Notes under the pieces: generated by a model
Databases searched by the model: none
What the model was told of the DNA's origin: nothing
What the model saw: the letters and a program-made list of their open reading frames with translations, nothing else
Assembly (NCBI GenBank): GCA_022820645.1
Contig: JAJEFD010000006.1
Location: 143,537-207,536, forward strand
DNA length: 64,000 nt
Reading direction: 5' to 3'
Origin: Dehalococcoidia bacterium
GTDB lineage: Bacteria; Chloroflexota; Dehalococcoidia; Lucifugimonadales; Australimonadaceae
Position numbers and translations under genes: made by a program
Shown: piece by piece, positions 32,006 to 40,511 of the stretch
Numbering within the stretch: the stretch's first letter is position 1
How the letters are laid out: the number at the start of each line of letters is the position of its first letter

Positions 32006-32845
32006 CTAATACATCACGTCCCCGCCGGAGACGGAGACCGCAAGGCCGGTTATGTAGTCCGATTCAGCGGACGACAGGAACGCGGCCATCCTCGCGATGT
32101 CTTCCGTCTCTGTGATCCGTCCGAGCGGGTTCGCCCGCGTCCGGTCAGCCACCATCCCCCGCAACTGCTCCTCAGCCGTCGTTCCCGACGGCTTTATCGC
32201 GTCGGCGATGAATGCGGCGCGCTCCGTCTCCGCGAGCCCGGGGCAGACAGCGTTCACGTTCACCCCGTGCGGTCCCAGTTCGTGCGCCACCGACTGCGTG
32301 AAACCCACGAGCGCGAACTTCGACGCCGTGTAGGCCGCGTAGCGCGGCATCCCCCGCTTCCCTGCCGTGGAGGCGATGATGACGATCTTCCCCCCTCCGC
32401 CGCGCTCGATCATGTGCCGTGCCACCGCACGCGTGCAGAGGAACGTGCCGCGCACGTTCACCCGCTGCACCTCGTCGAACGCCTCCTCCGTCAGCTCCAC
32501 GAGCGGCACGCGGTCCGGCCCCGGTCGAGACCCCGCGTTATTCACGAGGATGTCTATCCGTCCGAAACGTTCCAGCGTCTCCCGGACCATGCGCTCGACG
32601 GACGCGCTGTCCGACACGTCGCCGACCAGCGCGAGCGAACTTCTCCCTGTTTCGGCTATCTCGGCTGCGACCGACTCCAGCCCCTGCCAGCCGCCCGCGC
32701 TGCCGTAAGGGTTCAGCGCGACATCATTCACGGCGACGTCCGCGCCCTCGCGTGCGAGCCGGTTGGCGATGGCGCGGCCAAACCCGCGTTCGCCGCCGGC
32801 GCCCGTCACCAGCGCCACTTTGCCCGTCAGGTCGTACATGTTCAA
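32006..32845 (-). CDS. Short-chain dehydrogenase/reductase, tandem copy B
   Basis: This 279-residue SDR is the duplicate of copy A. It has the same cofactor site (TGAGGERGFGRAIA), NNAG, and YTASK catalytic block (Tyr172, Lys176). The first 64 residues are identical to copy A except for residue 2. Its start ATG at 32845 has a weak ribosome site. A GGGAGAGGG-rich repeat lies just upstream, between it and the amidohydrolase gene. The three minus-strand genes probably form one catabolic unit. Confidence 0.92.
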   Translation of the reverse strand: MNMYDLTGKVALVTGAGGERGFGRAIANRLAREGADVAVNDVALNPYGSAGGWQGLESVAAEIAETGRSSLALVGDVSDSASVERMVRETLERFGRIDILVNNAGSRPGPDRVPLVELTEEAFDEVQRVNVRGTFLCTRAVARHMIERGGGGKIVIIASTAGKRGMPRYAAYTASKFALVGFTQSVAHELGPHGVNVNAVCPGLAETERAAFIADAIKPSGTTAEEQLRGMVADRTRANPLGRITETEDIARMAAFLSSAESDYITGLAVSVSGGDVMY

Positions 32846-32883
32846 CCCTCACCCTGACCCTCTCCCACGCCTGGGAGAGGGGA
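32846..32883. repeat. C-rich hairpin repeat between amidohydrolase and SDR genes
   Basis: CCCTCACCCTGACCCTCTCC followed by CACGCCTGGGAGAGGGGATC forms a CTCTCCCACGCCTGGGAGAG stem-loop, the same class of element as at 17490, 23290, 27708 and 63340. Confidence 0.7.
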
Positions 32884-33915
32884 TCAAACGGTTGTCATCC
32901 CATAGAAGCGCGCTGCGTTCAGCCCGGCGACCTTCGCCCGCTGCTCGGGGGTCATGTCCTCGCGCGCAAGCAAGTGCTGGATATTCTCCGGGAACTCGGC
33001 GTCCCAGTGGGGAAAGTCCGACGCGAACATGATGATGTCCTCGCCCAGGATGCGCATCGTCTCCGGCAGCATCCGCTCCTCGGCCTCGCAGGAGATGAAG
33101 ATGTTGCCGGAAGCGAGGTACTCGCTCGGGTACTTCGTGAGGAGCGGCGAGTCGACGTGACCGCGCAGGTGGTAGCGCTCATCCATCCGGTCGAGCATGT
33201 AGACCGTCCAGCCGCAGCCCGCCTCCAGAAACGCGATCTTCAGGTCCGGGAACTTCTCCGGGACGCCGGAGAGGATGATGCTCACGAACTGCTTCATCTG
33301 CGTGAACGCGTGGCCGAGCGAGTGCACCTGCGAGAGGTTGTCGAACAGGAACTCGTCGTAGGAGCCGGTGATGCGTCCGCTGCCGTGCACCGCGAGCGGC
33401 ACGCCGAGGCGCTGCGCCTCTTCGTAGATGACGTCGAACTGCGGCTTGCCGAACTGGTACGGCCCCTCCGGCAGCATCCCGCCGAGGAAGCCAAGCTCGT
33501 TGACCGTGCGTCGCAGCTCCTCGGCTGCGGCGGGCGGGTCCTGCACCGGCAACAGCGCGACGCCCTTGAAGCGCGAGTCCGCCTGCAGGTAGGTGTCGAA
33601 CAGCCAATTGTTGTAGGCGCGTGAGCGGACGATGGCGAAGTCCGGCTCCATGAGCCAGCCCGCGCCAAGGCTCCCGGTGGGGAAGAGCGCCGACGCCGCA
33701 AGCCCGCCGCGGTCCAGCGCGTCGAGCCAGACGCCGGTGTCCACCTGGCGCGTGCCGAGGCGGCCGCCGAGCGTGTTGTCGAACCCGTCGCGCGGGGAGT
33801 TCGCGCTCAGGCGCGGCCTCTCGTTGTATGGCGCGGGCAGATACGGGCGTATGTCCTCGTCCGCGTCGCGCACGTGCCCGTCCGCGTCGATGCAGAGCGT
33901 TGCCGTAGTCGTCAT
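32884..33915 (-). CDS. Amidohydrolase-2 family metal-dependent hydrolase/decarboxylase
   Basis: AAGGAGG at 6-nt spacing selects the ATG at 33915 (MTTTATLCIDADGHVRDADE), giving 343 residues; the longer frame is unsupported. The DADGH motif supplies first metal ligands, and IIMFASDFPHWDAEFPEN near the C-terminus gives the conserved aspartate. This is the amidohydrolase_2 group, with ACMSD and gamma-resorcylate decarboxylase, which often decarboxylates or hydrolyses aromatic acids. It is transcribed divergently from tctC and lies upstream of the duplicated SDRs. Confidence 0.88.
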   Translation of the reverse strand: MTTTATLCIDADGHVRDADEDIRPYLPAPYNERPRLSANSPRDGFDNTLGGRLGTRQVDTGVWLDALDRGGLAASALFPTGSLGAGWLMEPDFAIVRSRAYNNWLFDTYLQADSRFKGVALLPVQDPPAAAEELRRTVNELGFLGGMLPEGPYQFGKPQFDVIYEEAQRLGVPLAVHGSGRITGSYDEFLFDNLSQVHSLGHAFTQMKQFVSIILSGVPEKFPDLKIAFLEAGCGWTVYMLDRMDERYHLRGHVDSPLLTKYPSEYLASGNIFISCEAEERMLPETMRILGEDIIMFASDFPHWDAEFPENIQHLLAREDMTPEQRAKVAGLNAARFYGMTTV

Positions 33916-33964
33916 CCCCGACCTCCTTCTTCCGTGTTCCTCCGCGCGGCGCAGGATAGGCCGG

Positions 33965-34003
33965 TAGTGTGAAGACGGCAACTTGTGAACGATATTCACA
34001 CTA
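33965..34003. promoter_or_regulatory. Nested inverted repeats in the amidohydrolase-tctC divergent region
   Basis: TAGTGTGAA (33965-33973) is a perfect inverted copy of TTCACACTA (33995-34003). Between them a third half-site makes TGTGAA-CGATA-TTCACA (33984-34000). Three TGTGAA half-sites in this divergent gap suggest a dimeric regulator binding in two ways. The 7-bp gap between TGTGA and TCACA is not that of CRP. Confidence 0.55.
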
Positions 34004-34103
34004 GAGGGCTTCCAACGATTGACCTGACGCCCGCGCACAGGTACATTGCGCCGCAACAATCGACCACATGCCGACGACCCGCTCTGAAAGCGGTTCGATA
34101 ACG

Positions 34104-34117
34104 TGTGTCAAGACACA
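34104..34117. promoter_or_regulatory. Short inverted repeat in the tctC leader
   Basis: TGTGTC-AA-GACACA has perfect 6-bp arms and lies 23 nt upstream of the tctC ATG, near its AGGAGG site. It could be a protein site or a small hairpin at the ribosome site; no further support is visible. Confidence 0.3.
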
Positions 34118-34140
34118 GCGCAACGCAGGAGGAAAACCGA

Positions 34141-35424
34141 ATGCGCATCCACCGACTCCTGGCCCTTGGCGCGATAGCCATGATACTGGCGCTCTTCGCG
34201 GCTTGCGGCGGTGACGAAGATCCCACTGCGACGCCCCGTCCGGCGGCTACGCCTACGCCGACTCCCACGGCTGAAGCGATGATGGCTGACGAGCCTACAC
34301 CCACGCCTGACGCGATGACGTCGGACGAGCCTACGCCCACGCCTGACGCGATCAGGGCAGACCCAACCGCCACCCCGACGCCACGGCCGACACCGACCCC
34401 CGTACCACCCCCACCCGCCTTCGACGCGGAAGACTACTTCGGGGGCAAGACCATCAAGATCATCACGGGAGCCAGCCCGGGCGGCGGGTACGACACCTTC
34501 AGCAGGCTTCTCGCCGCGGCGGCCGAGCGGTACTTCCCGGAGAGCACGCGCTTCATCGTGCAGAACCTCCCCGGCGCGGGGCAGTTGCGCGGCCTGCGCG
34601 CAGTGCTCGACTCGAAGCCCGACGGCTACACCATCGGCCCGACACACTCACGCTGGTTCGCCCGCCAGGTGCTCATCGGCGACATCGAGGGCTTCGACAT
34701 CGACGCCATCCACATCCTCGGCTCCCCGACGTTCACTGTCGGCGAGGACGGTTTCTGCCTAGACAAGGACTTCGCCTCGTCCTGGCAGGAGGTACTGGAC
34801 AACAACCTCGAGATCAGGGTCGGCTCTGCAGGGCCGGGCAACGAGCCTGCCATCGAGTTCATGATTCAGAACGGCGCGCCGTTCAAGCTCGTCTACGGTT
34901 ACGGAGGTTCGTCCGAGATCATGGCGGCATTCGACCGCGGCGAGGTTGACGGGACGAACCGCTGCAGCCCGGGCACCGCAGGACGCCTCTACCCCGAGTG
35001 GATAGAGCAGGGACGCCTCGTTCCCATCTTCTACGAGAAGAAGCCGTACAACGACGAATGGCTGGCCAACCTGGGACACTCCGGACCGCTGCCCTCCTTC
35101 CGTGACCTGCCGGGCCTCACTTTCGACGCGGCTCAGGCGGAGGCGCTTGAGTTGAACCTGCTCGTGACCGAGATATCGCGCGTCTTCTTCCTGCCCCCGG
35201 GCGTGCCGGACGACGTGCGGCAGTACTGGCAGTCCGTGTTCGACCAGTTGATGGAGGACGGCCGGTTCAAGGAATCGGTCGAGATCGCTGGGTATGCGGA
35301 CGACTTCGGCTACGGCAGAAGCGAAGACATCCTGGACATCGTCAACCGGGTACGGAACGCCAGCGACGCGACGCGCGCGATCGCGCTCGAGTTGAGCGGC
35401 GTCGAAGGCCTCGTAGTGAACTAG
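34141..35424 (+). CDS. tctC: Tripartite tricarboxylate transporter solute-binding lipoprotein (TctC/Bug family)
   Basis: AGGAGG at 8-nt spacing selects the ATG at 34141, giving 427 residues. The signal ends in LFAACGG with lipid-carrying Cys22. A Thr-Pro linker with two 36-bp DNA repeats follows to about residue 95. The binding protein starts at FDAEDYFGGKTIKIITGASPGGGYDTFSR, here read in two motifs, and shows the family's NLPGAGQLRG stretch. It captures a carboxylate outside the cell and hands it to TctA/TctB, which follow. Ligand unknown; Bug relatives bind tricarboxylates, terephthalate and other acids. A paralogue starts at the left edge of the window. Confidence 0.9.
   Translation: MRIHRLLALGAIAMILALFAACGGDEDPTATPRPAATPTPTPTAEAMMADEPTPTPDAMTSDEPTPTPDAIRADPTATPTPRPTPTPVPPPPAFDAEDYFGGKTIKIITGASPGGGYDTFSRLLAAAAERYFPESTRFIVQNLPGAGQLRGLRAVLDSKPDGYTIGPTHSRWFARQVLIGDIEGFDIDAIHILGSPTFTVGEDGFCLDKDFASSWQEVLDNNLEIRVGSAGPGNEPAIEFMIQNGAPFKLVYGYGGSSEIMAAFDRGEVDGTNRCSPGTAGRLYPEWIEQGRLVPIFYEKKPYNDEWLANLGHSGPLPSFRDLPGLTFDAAQAEALELNLLVTEISRVFFLPPGVPDDVRQYWQSVFDQLMEDGRFKESVEIAGYADDFGYGRSEDILDIVNRVRNASDATRAIALELSGVEGLVVN
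34273..34344 (+). repeat. Two 36-bp units in the tctC linker
   Basis: Two 36-bp units encode EAMMADEPTPTP and DAMTSDEPTPTP; a decayed third unit follows to 34380. The equivalent units in the paralogue at 217-288 encode EAMMAEDPTPTP. Confidence 0.8.
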
Positions 35425-35510
35425 CGCACTTGCCAGATGCCGGTGCGGACATACGATCCGCACCGGCACGGCATACGTAAGGCGAAACAACAGAAAGGAC
35501 GTGCCGCCCT

Positions 35511-37043
35511 ATGTGGGAAGCAGCCATCAGCGCGGCTCAGCACCTGTTCAGTCCCGGGCCGCTCATCGCATTCGCGATCATCACCCCGATCGCGCTCTTC
35601 AACGGCGTGATGATCGCGGGCGGCGTGCCGGTCTTCATCCTGCTGCTCAGCTTCGCTTCTCAGCTTGACCCATTCATAGCGCTCCCTGCCGCCGTCTTCT
35701 ACGCCGCCGCGAACGACGCGACCGAGCCGATACCGTCCATCCTCATCGGCGTTCCCGGCTCACGAGGATCACAGGCGACCATCATCGACGGCTACCCGAT
35801 GTCGCGCCAGGGGCGCGCGGGCGAGGCGCTTGGAGCGGTCTATGTTTCCTCGCTCATCGGCGGCATCATCGGCGCGGCGATGCTGATGGGCGTGCTGCCG
35901 GTAGCGCGCGAAGTGCTAAAACTGTTCGGAGCAGCGGAGTTCTTCCTCCTCTCGCTCCTCGGGATTGCAACGGTAGCGCTGCTGAGCTCCGGCGCGATGG
36001 TCAAGGGGCTGCTCACCGCAGCGTTCGGACTTGCCATCGCCCTCATCGGCTTCTCGCCTATCGGAGGCGTGGTCCGCGCGAACATGGGCATCGGCTACCT
36101 GTGGGACGGCCTCCCGCTCGTGCCAATGCTGCTGGGACTGTTCGCGATACCGGAACTGGCCAACCTGGTCGTCAGCAACACCACCATCGCAACGGAACGG
36201 CTGGACGAGGTGCTCTCCGGCTCCGGCGCCGGTGTGAAGAAGGGCATGGTGGCGGCGACCCGTCACAAGTGGCTGATCACGCGCTCCTCGCTGATCGGCG
36301 CGTTCGTCGGCATGATGCCGGGACTCGGGGCAGTGCCCGCGCACTGGATAGCCTACGCGCAGGCGCGCCAGACCGAACCGGGCGCGATGGAATCATTCGG
36401 CACGGGGGATATACGCGGCGTCATAGCGCCGGAGGCGTCGAACAACGCGATAGACGGCGGCGTGCTGGTGCCGACGCTCTTCTTCTCGATACCCGGCAGC
36501 CCCAACATGGCGCTCATCCTAGCGATGCTCATCCTCGTCGGCATCCAGCCGGGGCCGCCTATGCTGAACCAGCACCTGGACCTCAGCATCGCACTCGTCT
36601 GGACGATCGTGCTCGCGAACATCATCGTGGTGCCGATCGTGCTCCGGTTCGCGCCGCTCATCGCCCGCGTCACGGTGATACCGCCGAACATCCTCTTCCC
36701 GCTGGTGATGGCCATCATCGTCATCGGCGTCTACCAGAGTTCGCAGTCCGTTGGGGACCTGTGGTTGTTCGCCGCGGCCGGCGTGCTCGGCCTGTTCATG
36801 AAGGCGTACGCCTGGCCACGCCCGCCCATCGTCATCGCGATCGTGCTGGCGAACGAGGCCGAGAAGTGGCTCTGGATAGCGACCAACACGTACGGCTGGG
36901 AGATGTTCCTCCGGTGGCAGTTCAACGCCATCCTGGCATTCGTCGTCCTCGGCGCGTTCGTCGGGATCAGGGCGCAACGGAACGCATCCCGCATCCGGGC
37001 GGCTGAGGAAGCGGAACACCCGATAGGAGAGGCGGCGCCATGA
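35511..37043 (+). CDS. tctA: Tripartite tricarboxylate transporter large permease, TctA family
   Basis: The 510-residue protein has about 11-12 membrane segments and the TctA signature around residues 75-105: IPSILIGVPGSRGSQATIID followed by GYPMSRQG. A second conserved block, APEASNNAIDGGVLVPTLFF, lies near residues 304-323. It is the large membrane subunit that couples cation gradient to uptake of the carboxylate delivered by TctC. It starts 86 nt after tctC with AAAGGA upstream and overlaps tctB by ATGA. Confidence 0.93.
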   Translation: MWEAAISAAQHLFSPGPLIAFAIITPIALFNGVMIAGGVPVFILLLSFASQLDPFIALPAAVFYAAANDATEPIPSILIGVPGSRGSQATIIDGYPMSRQGRAGEALGAVYVSSLIGGIIGAAMLMGVLPVAREVLKLFGAAEFFLLSLLGIATVALLSSGAMVKGLLTAAFGLAIALIGFSPIGGVVRANMGIGYLWDGLPLVPMLLGLFAIPELANLVVSNTTIATERLDEVLSGSGAGVKKGMVAATRHKWLITRSSLIGAFVGMMPGLGAVPAHWIAYAQARQTEPGAMESFGTGDIRGVIAPEASNNAIDGGVLVPTLFFSIPGSPNMALILAMLILVGIQPGPPMLNQHLDLSIALVWTIVLANIIVVPIVLRFAPLIARVTVIPPNILFPLVMAIIVIGVYQSSQSVGDLWLFAAAGVLGLFMKAYAWPRPPIVIAIVLANEAEKWLWIATNTYGWEMFLRWQFNAILAFVVLGAFVGIRAQRNASRIRAAEEAEHPIGEAAP

Positions 37044-37681
37044 CGACATCCAACGCCAATGGCGCGGCAGCCCCGCGCAGCCGCTTCACGTCCATAGAGT
37101 TCATCGGCGAGGTCATCCTCCTCGCCGCGGTCGCCGCGTTCTTCATCTATATGTGGCTGGACTCGGTGCCGACGGACGCCGACGCACTCGGGTGGCTGCC
37201 ATGGCGTATGGAGTGGGACAACGGCGGATGGCTGCTGCCACGCATAGCCGTCCTGTTCGGGACTCCCTTCTGGTTCTGGCGTGCGTACCTCCTCTTCAAG
37301 GCGGGAGCTTCCAGCACGACCGGCCAGATCATGGACACCGGCTTCCTGGAAACGGACGACGACCCAATGATGGTCCTGTGGCGCTGGGTCCAGCTGATCG
37401 GCACAACGGGCGCGCTGCTCGTAGGCCTCTGGGTATTCGGATTCCACATCGCCGTGCCTGCCTACACCATCCTCTACCTCATCATCTTCGGCAAGGTGAA
37501 GTGGTACTGGACGATCATCCCGGCGGTGTTCTTCGAGATCATCATCGTCGGCATCTACGGTTACATCCTGCTCTCCGAGTGGGGAACGCCGGTCGCGCGC
37601 GACTGGCCGGTCATCGGCAACGTGTGGGACTTCGCCGTCGACGCCTGGCAGAACTTCTACGAGTCCAACCTCGAGTCGTAG
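37040..37681 (+). CDS. tctB: Tripartite tricarboxylate transporter small permease, TctB-like
   Basis: The 213-residue protein overlaps tctA by four bases and has four hydrophobic segments (for example FIGEVILLAAVAAFFIYMWL, in about residues 19-38). Sequence conservation in TctB is low, so position and topology carry the assignment. It is longer than the usual 140-170 residues because of an N-terminal polar stretch and a loop. The gene order C-A-B differs from the common C-B-A arrangement. Confidence 0.8.
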   Translation: MTTSNANGAAAPRSRFTSIEFIGEVILLAAVAAFFIYMWLDSVPTDADALGWLPWRMEWDNGGWLLPRIAVLFGTPFWFWRAYLLFKAGASSTTGQIMDTGFLETDDDPMMVLWRWVQLIGTTGALLVGLWVFGFHIAVPAYTILYLIIFGKVKWYWTIIPAVFFEIIIVGIYGYILLSEWGTPVARDWPVIGNVWDFAVDAWQNFYESNLES

Positions 37682-37715
37682 CGCATCGTGAAAAGAGGTT
37701 GTTGCATACCGCTGC

Positions 37716-37732
37716 TGTACAGGAGTAGTACA
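37716..37732. promoter_or_regulatory. Inverted repeat over a -10-like box before a Rieske gene
   Basis: TGTAC-AGGAGTA-GTACA is a perfect 5-bp inverted repeat that overlaps TACAAT (37729-37734), a close match to a -10 box. It lies 54 nt before the Rieske ATG. An operator for the Rieske gene is possible. Confidence 0.4.
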
Positions 37733-37785
37733 ATCATCGGCAGCGAGTAACGTCCTGAGAACAACGCACGCAGGAGGAACCAGCC

Positions 37786-39054
37786 ATGCTTTCCAAGGAG
37801 AACAACGAACTCATCACGCGAGTGGGCCCCGGAACGCCGATGGGCGAGGCCATGCGGCGCTACTGGATCCCCGCGCTCATGGATTTCGAACTGCCGGAAC
37901 CCGACTGCGACCCCGTGCGCGTGCGGCTTCTCGGCGAAGACCTTGTCGCGTTCCGTGACTCCAAGGGACGCATCGGCCTGCTGCCGGACGCGTGCCCCCA
38001 CCGCCGCGTGAGCCTCTATTTCGGCAGGAACGAAGAGGAGGGCCTGCGCTGCGTCTACCACGGCTGGAAGTTCGACGTGGACGGCGTCTGCGTGGACCAG
38101 CCCAACGAGCCGGAGCAGAGCAACTTCAAGCACAAGGTGAAGACGCGCGCATACAAGACGTGGGAAGGCGGCAACGTGATCTGGGCCTACCTCGGCCCGG
38201 CCGACGAGGTTCCGCCCGTACCCGCTTTCGAGTGGACGACCGTTCCGGACTCCCACCGCGGCGTCACGAAGCTCATCCAGACGTGCAACTGGGTGCAGGC
38301 CGTGGAAGGGGGCATCGACACCTCCCACTCTTCCTTCCTGCACAACAACGACCTCTCTGACAAGACGCTGCTCCGCTCACGCTCCACGGCTCCGTACTTG
38401 GAGGTCGAGCAGACCAACTACGGGTACACCTACAGCTCCGTGCGCCCGCTCTCCAAGGAGGAGGGCAACTACGTGCGGACGTACCACTACGTGCTCCCCT
38501 TCCACCAGCTCCGCGCCGGGCAGGTGGGGCGCAGCGGCGAGCCCGTGCAGCCGCGCAGCTCCGGCCACTGCTGGGTGCCCATAGACGACGAGAACACGAT
38601 GGTCTTCAACTGGACGTTCACCTGGGACGAGAACCCGCTGGGCGACAAGGACCGCCGCCTTGCGGGGACCGGCAACGAGTGGGACGTCGACATCGACCGC
38701 CACACCTTCCGCACGCTGCGCAACAAAGAGAACGACTGGTTGATCGACCGGCAGATGCAGCGCACGGAGAACTTCACGGGTATCGTCGGCGTCAACACGC
38801 AGGACCGCGCGTTGCAGGAGACGATGGGGACCATCGCCGACCGCAGCCAGGAGCACCTCGGCACGAGCGACCGCGCCATCATCGCGATGCGCAAACTGCT
38901 CCAGGAAGCGATACGCGTGAACTCGGACGGCGGCACGCCGCGCGGCAGCCAGGGCGAGTTCGTCGGCATCCGCGCGATCGACCGCATCCTCCCCGCCGAC
39001 CAGCCGTGGTCCGTGCTCAAGCCGGACATGTACCCCGCGACAGCCGGGCGCTAG
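37786..39054 (+). CDS. Rieske 2Fe-2S oxygenase, phthalate-dioxygenase type (4 of 6)
   Basis: The 422-residue protein starts at ATG 37786 with GGAGGAACC upstream. Rieske ligands are Cys70, His72, Cys89 and His92. The iron site lies in GGIDTSHSSFLHN as Asp178, His181 and His186. The segment after the Rieske domain (YFGRNEEEGLRCVYHGWKFD) is nearer to the enzyme at 55129-56496 than to the other four, forming a second sub-group. It follows the TctCAB transporter by 104 nt, so uptake and hydroxylation of the same carboxylated substrate is a fair inference. Confidence 0.92.
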   Translation: MLSKENNELITRVGPGTPMGEAMRRYWIPALMDFELPEPDCDPVRVRLLGEDLVAFRDSKGRIGLLPDACPHRRVSLYFGRNEEEGLRCVYHGWKFDVDGVCVDQPNEPEQSNFKHKVKTRAYKTWEGGNVIWAYLGPADEVPPVPAFEWTTVPDSHRGVTKLIQTCNWVQAVEGGIDTSHSSFLHNNDLSDKTLLRSRSTAPYLEVEQTNYGYTYSSVRPLSKEEGNYVRTYHYVLPFHQLRAGQVGRSGEPVQPRSSGHCWVPIDDENTMVFNWTFTWDENPLGDKDRRLAGTGNEWDVDIDRHTFRTLRNKENDWLIDRQMQRTENFTGIVGVNTQDRALQETMGTIADRSQEHLGTSDRAIIAMRKLLQEAIRVNSDGGTPRGSQGEFVGIRAIDRILPADQPWSVLKPDMYPATAGR

Positions 39055-39087
39055 ACCAGCCGCACCACGAGGCACATGCCACTGCAC

Positions 39088-39125
39088 ACATACGGCAGGG
39101 CTCGACGATGAGCCCTGCCGTATGT
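39088..39125. terminator. Strong bidirectional terminator hairpin
   Basis: ACATACGGCAGGGCTC (39088-39103) pairs perfectly over 16 bp with GAGCCCTGCCGTATGT (39110-39125) around a 6-nt loop. It lies between the convergent Rieske and MFS genes. TATTGG follows rather than a T-run. Confidence 0.85.
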
Positions 39126-39148
39126 TATTGGCCTGGACACGCGCCGCG

Positions 39149-40423
39149 TTACGCCTTCTTCATCACCGGCTTCGCCAGGGCGAACGCGACGAACGCCACG
39201 CCGAACACTCCCGCGAAGATGGTGAACGACAGGTCGTAGCTGCCGGTGATGTCCTTCACTATCCCCGCAAGAATCGGCCCCACCATGCTCACTCCCGCCA
39301 TGATGGGCGCCGCGAAGCCTCGTATCGTCCCGAAAGACCTGCGCCCGAAGTAGTTCGCGAACATCATCCGGCTCACCACCGTCCACACCCCCAATGCGGA
39401 CCCGAACGCGACGCTGAACGCCACTGCCGTCGGGAACGAATCGACCGCTATCGCCAGCACCATCGCCGCGAGGTAGAACAGCACCGACGTGAGTGCCAGG
39501 TAGCGCGTGTGCACGCGCTCCATCAACAGTCCCCAGCCGAACACGGAGAGCGCCGCCACGGTCAGGTAGATGGTCACCGCCATCGCCGCCGAAAACTGCG
39601 ACAGGCCCTTGTCCTGCAGGCTCACATTGATGTGCAGGTTCGTCGCGTTCACCGCCAGCACCACGGCAGCCTGCGCCACGATGAGGGCCCACAGCGTCAC
39701 CGTCCGCTTCGCCTCCGCCAGGCTCCACAGCTCCTCGCCGGCCTCCTCGGACACCTCCCCGACCTGCACGTCGTGCGCGGGCTGACGTCCGTCCGGCAGA
39801 AGCCCGTAGTCTTCAGGCCTGCGGCGCATGTACGCGGCGCTCGGCAGCACGAGCGCGAGAACGGCGAAACCCGCGAGCGCCAGCCACGCCTCGCGCCACC
39901 CGAACCACGTCATGATCGCCACTATCGGAAGCGGCATGAGGAACTGTCCTGTCCGCTGTCCCACGCCCAACAGGCCCACGACACGGCCACGCTTCCGTAC
40001 GAACCAGGACGCCAGCGCGACCATCGTCCCGAGTTGCGCGCCCGCCGCCGCCGTCCCGCGCGCCAGCCCGAAGAACCCCCAGAAGTGCCATACCTGTGTC
40101 ATCGCGGCGAGGCCCACCATGCAGCCCACGATGATCATCCCCGCCGCAACCGTAACGCCACGAGCGCCGCGCCTGTCGAGTATCCGCCCCACCCATACCG
40201 AGGAGATGCCCCCCAGTCCGGACCCCAACGCGAAACCGATGCTGATGGACGTTGCAGACCAGCCCAACTCGTCCTGCATGGGGCGAACGAACACCCCCAC
40301 GATGGGCCCCTGCATCGGGACGCTCGCTGCGGCGTTCAGCATGCTCGCGGTCATGATGGCCCAGCCGTAGTAGACGCGTGGGAACGGCCAGAAGCGGGAT
40401 ATACGGGGCTGCTGCATCGTCAT
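39149..40423 (-). CDS. MFS transporter
   Basis: The ATG at 40423 (MTMQQPRISRFWPFPRVYYG) gives 424 residues; the longer frame to 40669 runs into the divergent gene. Twelve hydrophobic segments are visible, with WVGRILDRRGARGVT as the loop 2-3 motif and a central hydrophilic loop after residue 200. The YYGWAIMTAS opening and overall pattern recall monocarboxylate/oxalate-type MFS carriers. Substrate unknown. It is divergent from the acyl-CoA dehydrogenase gene with an 88-bp gap. Confidence 0.88.
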   Translation of the reverse strand: MTMQQPRISRFWPFPRVYYGWAIMTASMLNAAASVPMQGPIVGVFVRPMQDELGWSATSISIGFALGSGLGGISSVWVGRILDRRGARGVTVAAGMIIVGCMVGLAAMTQVWHFWGFFGLARGTAAAGAQLGTMVALASWFVRKRGRVVGLLGVGQRTGQFLMPLPIVAIMTWFGWREAWLALAGFAVLALVLPSAAYMRRRPEDYGLLPDGRQPAHDVQVGEVSEEAGEELWSLAEAKRTVTLWALIVAQAAVVLAVNATNLHINVSLQDKGLSQFSAAMAVTIYLTVAALSVFGWGLLMERVHTRYLALTSVLFYLAAMVLAIAVDSFPTAVAFSVAFGSALGVWTVVSRMMFANYFGRRSFGTIRGFAAPIMAGVSMVGPILAGIVKDITGSYDLSFTIFAGVFGVAFVAFALAKPVMKKA

Positions 40424-40474
40424 GGGAGTGCACGCAACCCTACCACTCGCGCGCAGCCCACGCCCGCGAACGGC

Positions 40475-40480
40475 TATACT
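40475..40480 (+). promoter_or_regulatory. -10-like element TATACT
   Basis: TATACT precedes the acyl-CoA dehydrogenase ATG by 31 nt and is followed by CCCCACGC. A matching TATACTCCCCGCG occurs at 45365 before another gene. No clear -35 box is seen. Confidence 0.35.
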
Positions 40481-40511
40481 CCCCACGCTCACCCTCCGTT
40501 CCGAGGCGCTC

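Noticed and set aside
33984..34000. CRP-type site
   Set aside because: The TGTGA and TCACA halves are separated by 7 bp instead of 6 and no CRP gene is in view, so it is listed only as an inverted repeat.
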